From positions 221,501-285,500 of the forward strand of contig CAUYUJ010018871.1 in NCBI GenBank assembly GCA_963575745.1: a stretch of DNA of 64,000 nt, given 5' to 3'. A program made the translations under genes and the position numbers. Of the stretch, positions 20,985 through 31,600 are shown in pieces (position 1 is the first letter of the stretch; each line of letters starts with the position of its first letter). The stretch is from Prorocentrum cordatum. Lineage: Eukaryota; Sar; Dinophyceae; Prorocentrales; Prorocentraceae. The notes below the pieces were generated by a model that had not been told where the DNA came from, searched no databases, and saw nothing but the letters and a program-made list of their open reading frames with translations.

Positions 20985-21285
20985 CCGGGCGCAGGGGTAG
21001 CCCCTTGCGTCCGGGCCGGGGGTGGTAACCCATCCTCGGCCGAATCGGAGGCAGCGTTAACCCCTTGTCTCCGGGCCGCCGGTGGTAACCCATCGGCGGC
21101 CGAATCGGGCGCAGGGGGGGCCCTTGCGTTCGGGCCAGGGGCGGTAACCCATCCTCGGCCGAATCGGGGGCAGGGGTAACCCCTTGTCTCCGGGCTGGCG
21201 GTGGTAACCCATCGTCAGCCGAATCGGGCGCAGGGGGGAACCCTTGCGTCCGGGCCGGGGGTGGTAGCCCATCCTCGGCCGAATC
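20985..21285. repeat. Five tandem units of about 60 bp, alternating in type
   Basis: Units contain CCGGGCC, GTGGTAACCCATC and GCCGAATCGG. Odd and even units alternate (TTGCGTCCGGG against TTGTCTCCGGG), a 120-bp higher-order pattern. The array runs directly into the helicase fragment. Confidence 0.8.
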
Positions 21286-21290
21286 AGGTG

Positions 21291-21806
21291 CACGGCTTCC
21301 AGGAGCCCCCGATCTACAAGGAGGTCGCCGAGGTGCTGCAGCAGCGCGCCGACGGCGCTGGCGACGACGGCGAGGCCGAAGCGCGGGCGATGAGCTTGCT
21401 CACGTTCAGGCCCAGCGAGCAGGAGTTCACGTGGCAGAGCTCGGGGGCGCACACTGTGCGCTGCTCGGGGTTCACCCTGACGCATGCGCCCTACCTGGCC
21501 TCCACGCTGTCACAGGGCCAGACGCTGCGCAAGGGCGTCACCATCGACTGCGCCAGGGATGAGGACGCTGGCCGCACGGGCATGTCGGACGAGATGTGGT
21601 GGCTGCACCTCTACGTCATGTTCCCCCGCGCCACGCGCATGCGGAACACGCTGACCCTGCGGCCGCCCGCGCGAGAGTTCCTGGAGCGCGGGCCGCCGGC
21701 GCCCCTGCGGAAGGCGCTACAGGAGCTTGACAAGAGAGCGGCGGGCCCCAGGGCTGAAGCGGAGCAGCTCGCGGCAGAGCTGGGCTTCGTGCTGCCACCC
21801 GCCTGA
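21291..21806 (+). pseudogene. SF1 (Pif1/UvrD-like) helicase, C-terminal fragment, copy A
   Basis: The frame reads HGFQEPPIYKEVAEVLQQ, then FTLTHAPYLASTLSQGQTLR, then LHLYVMFPRATRM and a stop at 21804-21806. The TH-Y-ST-QGQT and LYVM-SRAT patterns are helicase motifs V and VI of superfamily 1 (here PRAT for SRAT). There is no Walker A or B segment upstream, only tandem repeats, so this is a 5'-truncated or exon-sized fragment. Copy B at 35795 has about 49 more codons upstream, ending with GIWLQA. Either the last exon of a host gene or a piece carried by the composite repeat. Confidence 0.6.
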
Positions 21807-22285
21807 GCGCCGCGGCGCGCACCTGGAGGCCCGCGGGGTTGCGCCAAGGGCCGGCCCCCGCGCCCCTGCGGCCTGCGAGGTTGCCCCAACGGCCTGGCCC
21901 GAAGGGTTGCCCCGACGGCTTCGCGATCTAGCCGTCGGCAAACGCGCGCGTGCTGGCCGACGCGGCGACGGCGCCGAGGGAAAAAAAGTTGCTTGCCACG
22001 ACCAGGGGGAACGGGAGGTGCACATGGAGAAGAGGCAGGAGGACGAGGAGGGAAGGGGCATGGGGGAGGGCGACGACGAGGAGGAGGTGGCGCGAGAGGA
22101 GGAGGGGGAAAAGGAGGAGGAGGAGGAGGAGAAGGAGGAGGAGGAGGAGGAGGAGAAGGAGGAAGAGAAATAGAAGGAGGAATAGAGGGCAGCGCAGAGG
22201 GCGAGAGGAGAGGGCGCCCGCCAGGGGGGGGGGAAGGGCAAAGGGCAAGCTAAACAGATTCTCATGCGGGGCCCTACCGTCGGAG
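21807..22285. repeat. Non-coding, with purine-rich (GGA)n tract
   Basis: Positions about 22030-22200 are dominated by GAGGAGGAG and GGAAGAGAAATAGAAG, resembling 6490-6560. A G-run follows near 22228. No gene. Confidence 0.8.
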
Positions 22286-22448
<163 letters not shown>

Positions 22449-22506
22449 CCTGCACCACCCGCCAGACCTGCAGCCGCTTGTCGAGGCGGAGCTCGCCGCG
22501 GCACCG

Positions 22507-25500
22507 ATGGAACCGCTAAACCTACCACCGCCAGCTGGCCCCCTCGCCCAGAACGCCGCGTGTGACCAGCCCGCGGCCGACGCCGAACCGCTTCTGCTCC
22601 AGCACACCGCTGCCAGCGATATCAGCAACATATCCCTGGACTCGTTCCACGTGTCGGACGATAGCCAGAACGACTCCATCCACGACACGGAAACCCAGGA
22701 CCTCGACGGCACGACACCGCCAGGTGACACGGCCCAGCGCGACCGTGACAGCGAACCCTACACAGGGCGCCCCCTGTCGCACAGCAGTGCGCCCATCAAC
22801 TCGGCCCAGGCCGACCCCAGCGCACAGCTCAGCGACGCCGAAGGCGCCACCGCCGCCGACGAGACAAGCCATTCCACTGCACTGCCAGCTCTCACCAGCC
22901 CGCGCAGTGGCGGCTTCAGCCCCGCTGCAGCATTGGCTGGATCTGGGCGTCTTCAGACCTCAGGTGGCAGGACCCCGCCCCGCACCCTTGTCTGCCGAGC
23001 TAACGCGACTGACTCCAACTCCAGCGCCGTCGACCACTGGCAGGCTGGCATCGACAATGATCCCATCGAGGACGCGAGCCCTGACGCCAGCGGCTCCTAC
23101 GAGGCCCCGCACAGCGCAGCGGCCTCCCGACGCTGCGGCTGTCTCATCTGCCTCTTCGTGGCCACGTATGCCATCGTGGTAGCCATGCCGTACAAGGACC
23201 AGATCGACGGGTACCTGCCGACACCGAGCCGAGACCCCAGCTACCGGCAGCGACGACGCCGTGAAGCTGCGGCACCAGGCCCATCCGTGTCCACTACGCC
23301 CCGACGCACAACGGCATACGACGCCGCGCCCGCCTTGTGGGGTATTCTCAAGTGGACCAGTGCCAAACTCAGAGACATCGTCTCGGGCGGAGCCAGCGCA
23401 GTCGGGTCTGGCCTCTGGGGTGCCCTGAAATGGGCCAGCGGCAAACTCGGAGCTATTGCCACAGGCGGAGTGGTTTGCGGTCTTCTCCTGGTCGGCGCCA
23501 AACTTCTCGCTCAAGGAGCCGTCGGACACGTAGGAGCCCGCATCTGTGCGCGCGCCCTGGACTCACCCACGGCCCAGTGGTGCCTCCGCTGTTGCCAACC
23601 GATCAGGAGGCCGCGCGATGAGGCCACACACACAATGCCGCGCACGCATCCCGACGACCCCGAGAGCCAGCACGTGCACTCTCTTCGACACCCGCTGCTA
23701 CAGGAACACTATGCTGCTGCAGTTGCCGCCGCAGTCGCCGATGTCACCACCGCCACCACCGCCGCCATTGTTGAAGTCACTGCCGCGGTATCGCGAGCCT
23801 CGTCTGTCACACCACGGTCGACCAGCCCGTCCCCGCGAGACGGCCCCACAAGCGGCGCGGCCTATGGCAACCCGCCGACTCACGAAGACGCCACAGCTCA
23901 GGCCACCGACGCCGAGGCAAGTGAAACACGTGAGCGCACCCTCGACAGCCCGTGGTCCATCTTCCGACATGCAGATGCTCGTGGTTCCTCTTCCGACATG
24001 GACACCCAACCACCACGACGGCGAGCACGCTACGCATCACCCGCCAGGCCCCAGGCGCCTCCAGGCCCTGGTACGCCCCACCCAGCCCTCAGGCCACCGA
24101 CGCGCAACTTACGCAGCACCATCCAGCGCGACCCAGCGGTCCCCGTGCCGCCGACGAGCATCCTCACCTCCCTGTACCAGAACGGCTTTGCGCTTGGTAA
24201 CAGTGGCGTGACTACAGAGGACATCAAAGACGCCCTGCGACTCTACGACCATCCTCGATTCACCCATGACCCAACGCTCCAAGCGTTGGCGCCGTGGACT
24301 GACATCATGCAGAGGCCCCCGAACCGACTCACTTGGGTGCTGGAAGACTCGGGTGGGAACTCAGGCGAGACGATCTTCCCCTACCTCACGTGGGACCTCC
24401 GTGAACCCACCACTGACACGCCCACGGTCTTCTGGCACGGGACCCGCGGCGACCTTGCGGCTCGTCTCGCTTTCAACGGAGGTCACCTCCTGCCGGGCCC
24501 CCGCCGTGAAGCGAAGGGTCGAACCGCCACAAATGTCGGCCGCACGTACGTGAGTGTGCACCCGTCGCTGGCCGCGTGGCACGCGGTGCCGCCTCACCCG
24601 CCCTGCAGCCTCGAAGACGACACCCTCGCCTGGGGACCCATCGCGCTCTGGATGTGCGAGGCTACCAAACCGCCGCGCGGTGAGAACTGGCACAACTTCG
24701 TGAAAGGGGGGGCTCACGGAGCGCGCCTCATCTACCCACGGGTCCTGGGCCTCCTCATCCGCATGGACTGGTGTGCCCCCACCGAAGCTGCCTCCAGGTG
24801 CCGTGCCCTCCCACACACCTATGGCATGGGCGACTGTGCGCACGCCCTCCACATTGCCGGCTTCGATCACCCAGACCTCCGCGAGGCGGCTGAAGCCCGC
24901 GACCAGGAAGCAAACACCTGGCGCCGGCTGGACACCGCGGCAGCGTGGCCACCGCCGCAGGCACTATACTCGCCAGAGGCAGCGCGAGCATGGGCTACAC
25001 AGCACTACGACACCGAAGCAGCCACCAGGGCCGACCCCAACCAGCCCCGTCCGCGCGCCTCGCTTCGCAAGCTCCAGCTGGACCCGCAGCCACTGATCGA
25101 CCTGGTGTACACTGGCTTGCAGGCCGTTCCCGTGCGGGGGCAGTCCGACGTACGAGCGCCGCGCCCCAGCGGCTCCAGCCCTGGGGCCGCGTCTGGCCCA
25201 TCGCACACCTATCAGCCAGGTGCCGCCCTGGGACACAGTCCAGACCGCTCATCGACGACATCGGGAGCCGACGACCGCCGTACGCCGTCCCTCATCAGCG
25301 CGGCCGCCGCCCTCGCCCGAGGCCATGCCCGCTCACGGCGATCCGCCTCGCGTTCGTCACGGCAGAGCGGCGGAAACTTCACCTCTCACAGCAGCGACAT
25401 CGAGACGTGGGAGCACATCGAGACGGAAGAGGAGCCGACCGCCTACCACGTCCTCGCCTTCCACGTCCGCGATGTGCGGGCCCGTGTGAACGCCCCTGGC

Positions 25501-28500
25501 GTCGAGGTCTGGCTTGACCCGGGCGAGCATCACGATGGCGCCTACCTACCGTGGGGGGCGACCGTTGTGGGCCACCGCGTTATTGACCCTGCGGTTGCGG
25601 GTCGCGACGGCTGGGTCATCCTTCACCACGACCATGGCGATACCACTACCAGGCTCTGGGCACCGACCCAAGTCCACGTCAAGGCGGACGACACTTGGCG
25701 CACGGTCATGATCCCAGCGGACCTGGGGCCCCAGTGGATCGAGCGCCATGCTGACGACGCTCGCCTCCCCGCGGAGGTGGTCCGCACTACAGGCCAGTCC
25801 TGGTTCGCCGACGTCTGGCCCTTGTGGGATCGACCCCGACCCCACCCAGACGACGCAGTCACCGACGAGCAAGCGTTCCCGCCCCTACCAGGACGCTGGA
25901 CTTGCCTACAGTGCCGATTCCAATGCTGTCAGTATTGTGCTGCCCGCCGCAACACGCAGCTCGGCACCTCGGGCCAACCAACGTGCCCGGACTGCTCCCT
26001 CAGCGGACTACGTGCACCTATGGACTGGTCCACGGACTACTCTTGCAACAGCTGGACGTGTGCGTACAGCACCGACAACAGGGACTCCGACACATGCTGC
26101 CTCTCCAGCAGATGCCCGCATCCGCCTCGTCCGCACAGCCTGTTCGACGTCCGTGCCACAGGGATGCCTCCGCACATCCTCGCCCGCCAATACGGCAACG
26201 CGCCAGCCCAGCACGACCTCAAGGAACCCCCCCGAGCGCCTTCAGGCCCCGGGGGGGAGCCTCCGCAACCAGGCCAAGCAGGATACCAGGGTCAATGGTA
26301 TCTACCACCGAGGCCGCGTCGCGTCCTCAAGCAGGGATTGCCCGACGGCACGAGGCGGCCACCAGGGTTCACAGGAACGGGGATGCCTGAAGACCCGTCT
26401 CCCGACCAACCGCTGTGGAAGGAAGGCTACGTGCTCTTCGGCCCTCACCAGGCCCTCAAGGAGGATTTCATCTTCAACAAAGCGGTCCGCCGACCTTACT
26501 CCCTAGCCATCACCAACATGCACAGGGATCGTGTCACAGTCAGGACCGTCTGCGAGTCTATCGCCGAGCGCATCCACACTACCCGCACGCGCTGGCGAGA
26601 TGTGGTACTGTACTGGGATGCCGAGGGCGGCCCTGGGCCTCAAGCTCTCGACTACGACATGCGCCTCTGTGACGCCATGGTGAGTCGTGCCACGACCGAA
26701 GCCGAGTTGAACCACGACCGCAGCAACCGTGGTAGCTTCTGTCTCTATGGACCAGCGCACCAGCGGGCTGTGAACATCACGGTGCTCCCCGAGCCGCAGA
26801 ACATTGACTACGTGGAGCATGTACGGCGCTACTCACCCGTCGGGGAGACTTACCCAGACCATGCCTTCGAGCACGTCTATCAGGGCTGGCGGCGGCCCGA
26901 CGTGCCGCCCATCCTCCCCGACACCCGCCCGCTCTCGAGAGCCGACCAGCAGCGCTACCAACAGCACCAGCAGCGCACCCAGCAGCGCGACCAACGCGAC
27001 GCAGGTCAGCCGAGCACGCCACGCAACCGCTCTCCCGCGCGCGTCCCGACAGGCGACAGCGCGGTGTACGGCGGGGGCGCCGCCTATCACCGTGGCCCCA
27101 TTGGTGCCAGGCCCGCGGCGGCAGGAGCATCCGCCTCCAGCTACGGCCACGCCCCCCACGCCAGGGTGCACCCAGCGGTCGTCGGCTACCCGCGTGCACT
27201 CGGGCAGGCTCCCCCACGGGCCACCTCGCCCGTGCCAGGGTCCACGCGTGCCTGGGGCCATTACCCAGGCCGCCACGACAGCACCGCCAGCAACCAGCCC
27301 GCAGTGGCACCCCCTGCGGCTCCAGCCCAGGGGGCTGCACCAAGCCGTGGCAGGACAGGGCGCCCCGAAGGATGGCGCGAGGCGAACGTGCGTGCCTGGC
27401 AACCGCGCCAACACACGCCCCCGCCAAACGTGGCCGCAGCGCTGCGCCCTGCCCAGGCAAAACCTGCCCCCCCTGAGCGCGAGCGGCAGCCGCTCGTCCC
27501 GCTCGTCCTCACGCACACCCAGGCGCACCACAGCGCCTCCCCGCGGCACAGCGAGGGTAGTGCCTACCACGTCAGCCCCCGGCCCGACGCCGTCGACCCT
27601 GACCAGGCTGCAGCCTCGGCGGCGGGCGGCACAGGCGGCTCCCGCCCGCCCAGCCCAACACCCTGCGCAGCGCCGATCCGCTCCCCGAGCAGGGCGGACT
27701 CTGCGCGCGCTAACGCCCAGGTGGCCTCGCCACGTGACCGCCACACGGGCGGGCGCGTCCCGCGCAGCCGGTCCTACAGCCGCCACAGCTCGCGCAAGCC
27801 CCCTGGGAGCTCCACGAGCTCGCCGCCTCGCGAGACTCAGGCTGACGGCCAAGCCTCCGAGGTGGTGCCACGTTTCGGTGCCAGCGCCATCGAACCTGGC
27901 CAGGTCGACCTCGAGCCGACGCCGTCCACGGACCAGGAGCTGCCACCGCCCACCCGCGTTGTCGTCGCCTTCGACGAGGCGCCGACCTTCGACCCCTTCA
28001 AGCACAAGTACTCCGTCAAGGGCCTCGCGGCGGGCTTCGGCGGCGGCTCACCGCTGCCCCCTCTGAGCCACGGCGGCGGCCCCGCCACCTCAGCCGCTGC
28101 CGCGGCAGCGGCGGCCCCGCGTGGAGTCAGCCCTGTCCGCAACGCGTGCCTCACGGCAGCGGGCATGGACGAGGCTCAGCGCCAGGCCACCGACCGCGCC
28201 GCTCGCCACGCCCAGCTAGTGGCTGACGCGCTGGCAGGGCGTGCGCCGCCGCAGCCACAGGGCCCACCGCCCGAGGCGAGCGCGGAGGGTGCACACGAAC
28301 AAGCTGTTCCAGCTGATGCTGCTCATCACGGCACTGACGGGGCGGGCGCGCCGCCGCAGGACGGACCAGCGGTGTCGCGTGCGCAGTATTTGCGCGCGCG
28401 CTGCGCCGCTGCCGCGCCGAGCTGCCGCCGCTGGTTTGCTTTTGCTCTTGAGCTCGGCAGGACGGATCGAGGAGTCGCCTCCCTCTCCCCCTGCTGCCGT

Positions 28501-28671
28501 CTCACCTCTCCTCCCTCCGTCCCCCACGGTACAGGAGTGAGGAGGATTTTTCGAGGCAGTTTTGCCGACGTTTATGAACCCCCCCCGGCGCAGCGTCGAC
28601 CATGCCTTGCCTATACTTTGGCCCGACGGCGGCTTCAGCCCCGTCCAAGCCAATCTGCCGCGACGCCATGA
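22507..28671 (+). CDS. LINE-1 ORF1 protein with possible ART-like domain and Cys-rich region
   Basis: The ATG at 22507 is chosen because upstream codons in the same frame only read the CT array. Residues 1-200 are acidic and Ser/Thr/Asp-rich. Residues 210-229 (LICLFVATYAIVVAM) and about 316-338 (VVCGLLLVGAKLLAQ) are hydrophobic enough to span a membrane. Residues about 640-720 contain FWHGTRGDLAARL, GRTYVSVHPS and ALWMCEA, resembling the His-Tyr-Glu arrangement of PARP/ADP-ribosyltransferase folds. Residues about 1128-1203 are Cys-rich (WTCLQCRFQCCQYC, CPDC, CNSWTC), likely zinc-binding. A further structured region (KEGYVLFGPHQALKEDF onward) precedes a long Pro/Ala/Arg-rich tail. The stop overlaps the ORF2 start as ATGA. 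No standard LINE ORF1 family is recognised. Confidence 0.75.
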   Translation: MEPLNLPPPAGPLAQNAACDQPAADAEPLLLQHTAASDISNISLDSFHVSDDSQNDSIHDTETQDLDGTTPPGDTAQRDRDSEPYTGRPLSHSSAPINSAQADPSAQLSDAEGATAADETSHSTALPALTSPRSGGFSPAAALAGSGRLQTSGGRTPPRTLVCRANATDSNSSAVDHWQAGIDNDPIEDASPDASGSYEAPHSAAASRRCGCLICLFVATYAIVVAMPYKDQIDGYLPTPSRDPSYRQRRRREAAAPGPSVSTTPRRTTAYDAAPALWGILKWTSAKLRDIVSGGASAVGSGLWGALKWASGKLGAIATGGVVCGLLLVGAKLLAQGAVGHVGARICARALDSPTAQWCLRCCQPIRRPRDEATHTMPRTHPDDPESQHVHSLRHPLLQEHYAAAVAAAVADVTTATTAAIVEVTAAVSRASSVTPRSTSPSPRDGPTSGAAYGNPPTHEDATAQATDAEASETRERTLDSPWSIFRHADARGSSSDMDTQPPRRRARYASPARPQAPPGPGTPHPALRPPTRNLRSTIQRDPAVPVPPTSILTSLYQNGFALGNSGVTTEDIKDALRLYDHPRFTHDPTLQALAPWTDIMQRPPNRLTWVLEDSGGNSGETIFPYLTWDLREPTTDTPTVFWHGTRGDLAARLAFNGGHLLPGPRREAKGRTATNVGRTYVSVHPSLAAWHAVPPHPPCSLEDDTLAWGPIALWMCEATKPPRGENWHNFVKGGAHGARLIYPRVLGLLIRMDWCAPTEAASRCRALPHTYGMGDCAHALHIAGFDHPDLREAAEARDQEANTWRRLDTAAAWPPPQALYSPEAARAWATQHYDTEAATRADPNQPRPRASLRKLQLDPQPLIDLVYTGLQAVPVRGQSDVRAPRPSGSSPGAASGPSHTYQPGAALGHSPDRSSTTSGADDRRTPSLISAAAALARGHARSRRSASRSSRQSGGNFTSHSSDIETWEHIETEEEPTAYHVLAFHVRDVRARVNAPGVEVWLDPGEHHDGAYLPWGATVVGHRVIDPAVAGRDGWVILHHDHGDTTTRLWAPTQVHVKADDTWRTVMIPADLGPQWIERHADDARLPAEVVRTTGQSWFADVWPLWDRPRPHPDDAVTDEQAFPPLPGRWTCLQCRFQCCQYCAARRNTQLGTSGQPTCPDCSLSGLRAPMDWSTDYSCNSWTCAYSTDNRDSDTCCLSSRCPHPPRPHSLFDVRATGMPPHILARQYGNAPAQHDLKEPPRAPSGPGGEPPQPGQAGYQGQWYLPPRPRRVLKQGLPDGTRRPPGFTGTGMPEDPSPDQPLWKEGYVLFGPHQALKEDFIFNKAVRRPYSLAITNMHRDRVTVRTVCESIAERIHTTRTRWRDVVLYWDAEGGPGPQALDYDMRLCDAMVSRATTEAELNHDRSNRGSFCLYGPAHQRAVNITVLPEPQNIDYVEHVRRYSPVGETYPDHAFEHVYQGWRRPDVPPILPDTRPLSRADQQRYQQHQQRTQQRDQRDAGQPSTPRNRSPARVPTGDSAVYGGGAAYHRGPIGARPAAAGASASSYGHAPHARVHPAVVGYPRALGQAPPRATSPVPGSTRAWGHYPGRHDSTASNQPAVAPPAAPAQGAAPSRGRTGRPEGWREANVRAWQPRQHTPPPNVAAALRPAQAKPAPPERERQPLVPLVLTHTQAHHSASPRHSEGSAYHVSPRPDAVDPDQAAASAAGGTGGSRPPSPTPCAAPIRSPSRADSARANAQVASPRDRHTGGRVPRSRSYSRHSSRKPPGSSTSSPPRETQADGQASEVVPRFGASAIEPGQVDLEPTPSTDQELPPPTRVVVAFDEAPTFDPFKHKYSVKGLAAGFGGGSPLPPLSHGGGPATSAAAAAAAAPRGVSPVRNACLTAAGMDEAQRQATDRAARHAQLVADALAGRAPPQPQGPPPEASAEGAHEQAVPADAAHHGTDGAGAPPQDGPAVSRAQYLRARCAAAAPSCRRWFAFALELGRTDRGVASLSPCCRLTSPPSVPHGTGVRRIFRGSFADVYEPPPAQRRPCLAYTLARRRLQPRPSQSAATP

Positions 28672-31600
28672 GCTCCTACTGTGGCCAAGCCTTCTACCTG
28701 GGTGACGGCCAGGCTGCCCTCCACCGTGCGGGGCGTGCTAACCCCAGCTCCACCGACGGAGATGGGCCAGGTCGCTCCATCCACCTCGTCAGCCTCAACA
28801 TCACGAGTCTCCCAGCGAACTGGCCAACCATCACCGCTCTAGGTGTCGACCACAACGCCGCAGTCATAGCACTGCAGGAGACCCGACATGCCAAGCCTAC
28901 CAGGCAAGCCATCGCTACCAACGCCGCCAATCCACACCACGGAGGATACCAGGCCAGTCTGGGACCTGACCTGGATCTGGCGCGTGCTCAGCGCAAAGCT
29001 GCTCACGGTGGCACGGACCACACGGTCGAGGGCAACACCGGCGCCTCGGGCGGGGTCGCCATCCTCTCTAAGGACGCCATCGTCGACTCCACCGTCGACG
29101 ACATTGCGACCTGTATCGCCACCCTCAAGGCCAAGAAACGATGGCACGAGGCCTTCCTCCCGCTCTGCACCCAGCACCGCCGCAGGCGGCGACGAAACAA
29201 CCACGGTCCCGCTGGGATCTACATTGCGAGCCTCTACGGGGTCGCTGGAGGGGACAGCACCGATTTGTTTCGGCTTGCTGATTGCGCCGCCGCGAGGGTC
29301 GGCTCAGCCCCGTATTTCATTTGCATGGACGCCAACACGAACATCGACGACAATCCACATCTGCTGCACATGATGCAGCACGGATGGTTTAACGTCGCTG
29401 AAGGCACACCAGACCACACCATGCACACATATGGCAATATCCCTGACTGGGACCGCGTCACCAAGTGCCCCCGCACTTCGCGCATCGATTATATCATCGC
29501 CAACCAAGCTGCGCGATCCCTTGTCACCGACTTCTGCTATCTGCGTGACTTGCCAGCGAAGTCCCATGTTGGCCTGCAGGTCACACTCGACCTTAGCCGC
29601 CTCGATCACACGGCCCCACGCCTTCTGGCCCCCACGCCTTACCCTCCAAACGACGGAGCTCATGAGGACCACGAACTTCAGGCATTAGGGACCCTCATCG
29701 CAGGACGATACCACGACCGCATGGAGCAGGCTGACACACGCGACGATGTGGAACGCATGTTCGCCCTGGCAAACGAGGCCAGCCATGAGTACCATCTCAC
29801 CCGGCTGCGGGACCTGCCGCCCCCACCGCCAGACCACCCAAAAAAGAAGGCCCCTACCATGCACGGGCTCACACCCACGTTCGAGGAGCGACCCGCCGTC
29901 CCCCGCGCCTTTCCCACCTACGGAGCTTCCACGATTCACATGAACCGCCTTCGCAAGCTCCATCGGCAACTTTGCGAGCTTCGCTTCATCGGACAGCACC
30001 ATCATATGGACTGCCGTGCTATCCCGCCGCACCTGGCGCAACGCATCGACTGCACGTGGACCGCGGCCCGCCTTCTCTGCCACAAGCTGCGCCCCACGGC
30101 CCTCCTGGCCTTTCCTGACGCCTGGACCCCCGACGTGCCAGCACCACGCGGAGAGCACCTAGATCGTCTGATCCAAAACCTAGACTCGGAGCTGGCGCGA
30201 CGTGCAAACCGAGCCAAAGCTGAACGCATCAAGATCTGGGCTGAGGGTGTCCGCGAGCCAAGCGGGCGAAAGGCGGCCATATACGCACGGGCTGCCGACT
30301 GCTCGCCCACGGCGTATCTCCGCACGCCTACCACTCCCGACGATGCACAGCTCCACTGCGACACCACCGCCTTCAACCCTGACCAAGCTAGCACGGACGA
30401 TAGTGACGCCGACACCGACGCCGGCGGCTTCAGCCCCAGCGACGGTAGTTCGCTCGACACGGACAACGACGACGGCCACACTCGTGGCCCACCACCTGCC
30501 CAGGTTCCCGACGCCCTCCCCGCCAACGCTATTGTTGCCAACACCAAAGACATGCTTAAGCTCATGGTCGACACCTGGGAGCCCATCTTGGGCAGGTACC
30601 GCGCTCGCGCGGGCCATGACGCCGAAGCTATGCCGACGTGGGCGGACTTCTACGACGAATACCGCCAAGAGCTGCCTACGCCATCACCAGCAGCCCCCTT
30701 CCACCTCACCGACGACCAACTCATCCACTTCATTCGCACCCGTTCACCGCGCCGCGCGGGGGGACTCGACGGCTGGACAACTAAGGAGGCTAAGGAGTTA
30801 CCCGACGACATCCTTCGCCTCTTCGCCAGCGTCTTACGTGCTATGCAACGCACTGGCACCATCCCCGAGCCCCTCCTGCACGTGCCAAACCCGTGCCTCC
30901 GAAAAGGCCGAGGGGAACTCCCGACGGACCAACGACTTCTCTCGGTTCTTTCCGTGTGGATGTATGCGTGGGAAGCGCCGGCCTACCGTAGCCTCACGAC
31001 CTGGCGGCAAGGATGGACCCATGCCACGAGCTTCGGCGCTGTTCCCAAAGCCACCATTGGGGATGTCAGCACCTCTCTCGCCCTGCGCATCGAACACGCC
31101 AGGACTTTACTCCTCCCCTTAGCTGGAGCTGCCCTTGACCGACAGAAGTGCTTCGACTACCTCATCACGGACATCTGTCTAAACCTTGCGCTGCACGCGG
31201 GGTGTCCACAAGACATCGTTACTGTCCGCCGAAATTTCTACAGACACCACAAACGCTACATCCGCATGAACGGAGCGTACTCCAGGGACCTGGCCAGGAC
31301 AAACGGTCACCTCCAGGGCAGCTCGTGGTCCCTGGATGACATCAAGCTGCTCATGTGCGTGTGGACAAAGAGGCAGCACCGATACGTTCCTCGATCACTC
31401 AGCACTACCTTCGTTGACGACAGCAACTCCACTACCCACACCGCTTCTGAGCTGCAGAAATCTCTCGACGAAACCGCCAAGTTTGATCGATTCTCAGGTC
31501 AACGCATTCACCCTGGTAAAGTGGCAGGGTGGGCGCTCACCGACGAGCTTCACGCCGCCGTTACCCAGCTCACACTGGCGGATCGCCCCCTACGTGTGGT

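Larger units (their letters stand above)
18838..21806 (+). repeat. Composite repeat, copy A
   Basis: In order: a conserved flank containing GCCGCGCAGGATCTCAC (18858-18876), a CT array, an ATC-rich low-complexity block with TAGGCTTCGGAGGCAG (about 19223), about eight 160-bp tandem units, two shorter tandem families, and an SF1-helicase C-terminal fragment. Copy B has the same flank at 22286-22327 and the rest at 34701-36358, split by LINE-1. Confidence 0.7.

Noticed and set aside
21291-21806. Helitron identification from the helicase fragment
   Set aside because: Only SF1 motifs V-VI are present; no Rep/HUH nuclease motif and no Helitron ends were seen.
26777-28005. Large minus-strand open frames within LINE-1 ORF1
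   Set aside because: Shadows of an uninterrupted 2,054-codon + frame that has Cys-rich and structured regions.
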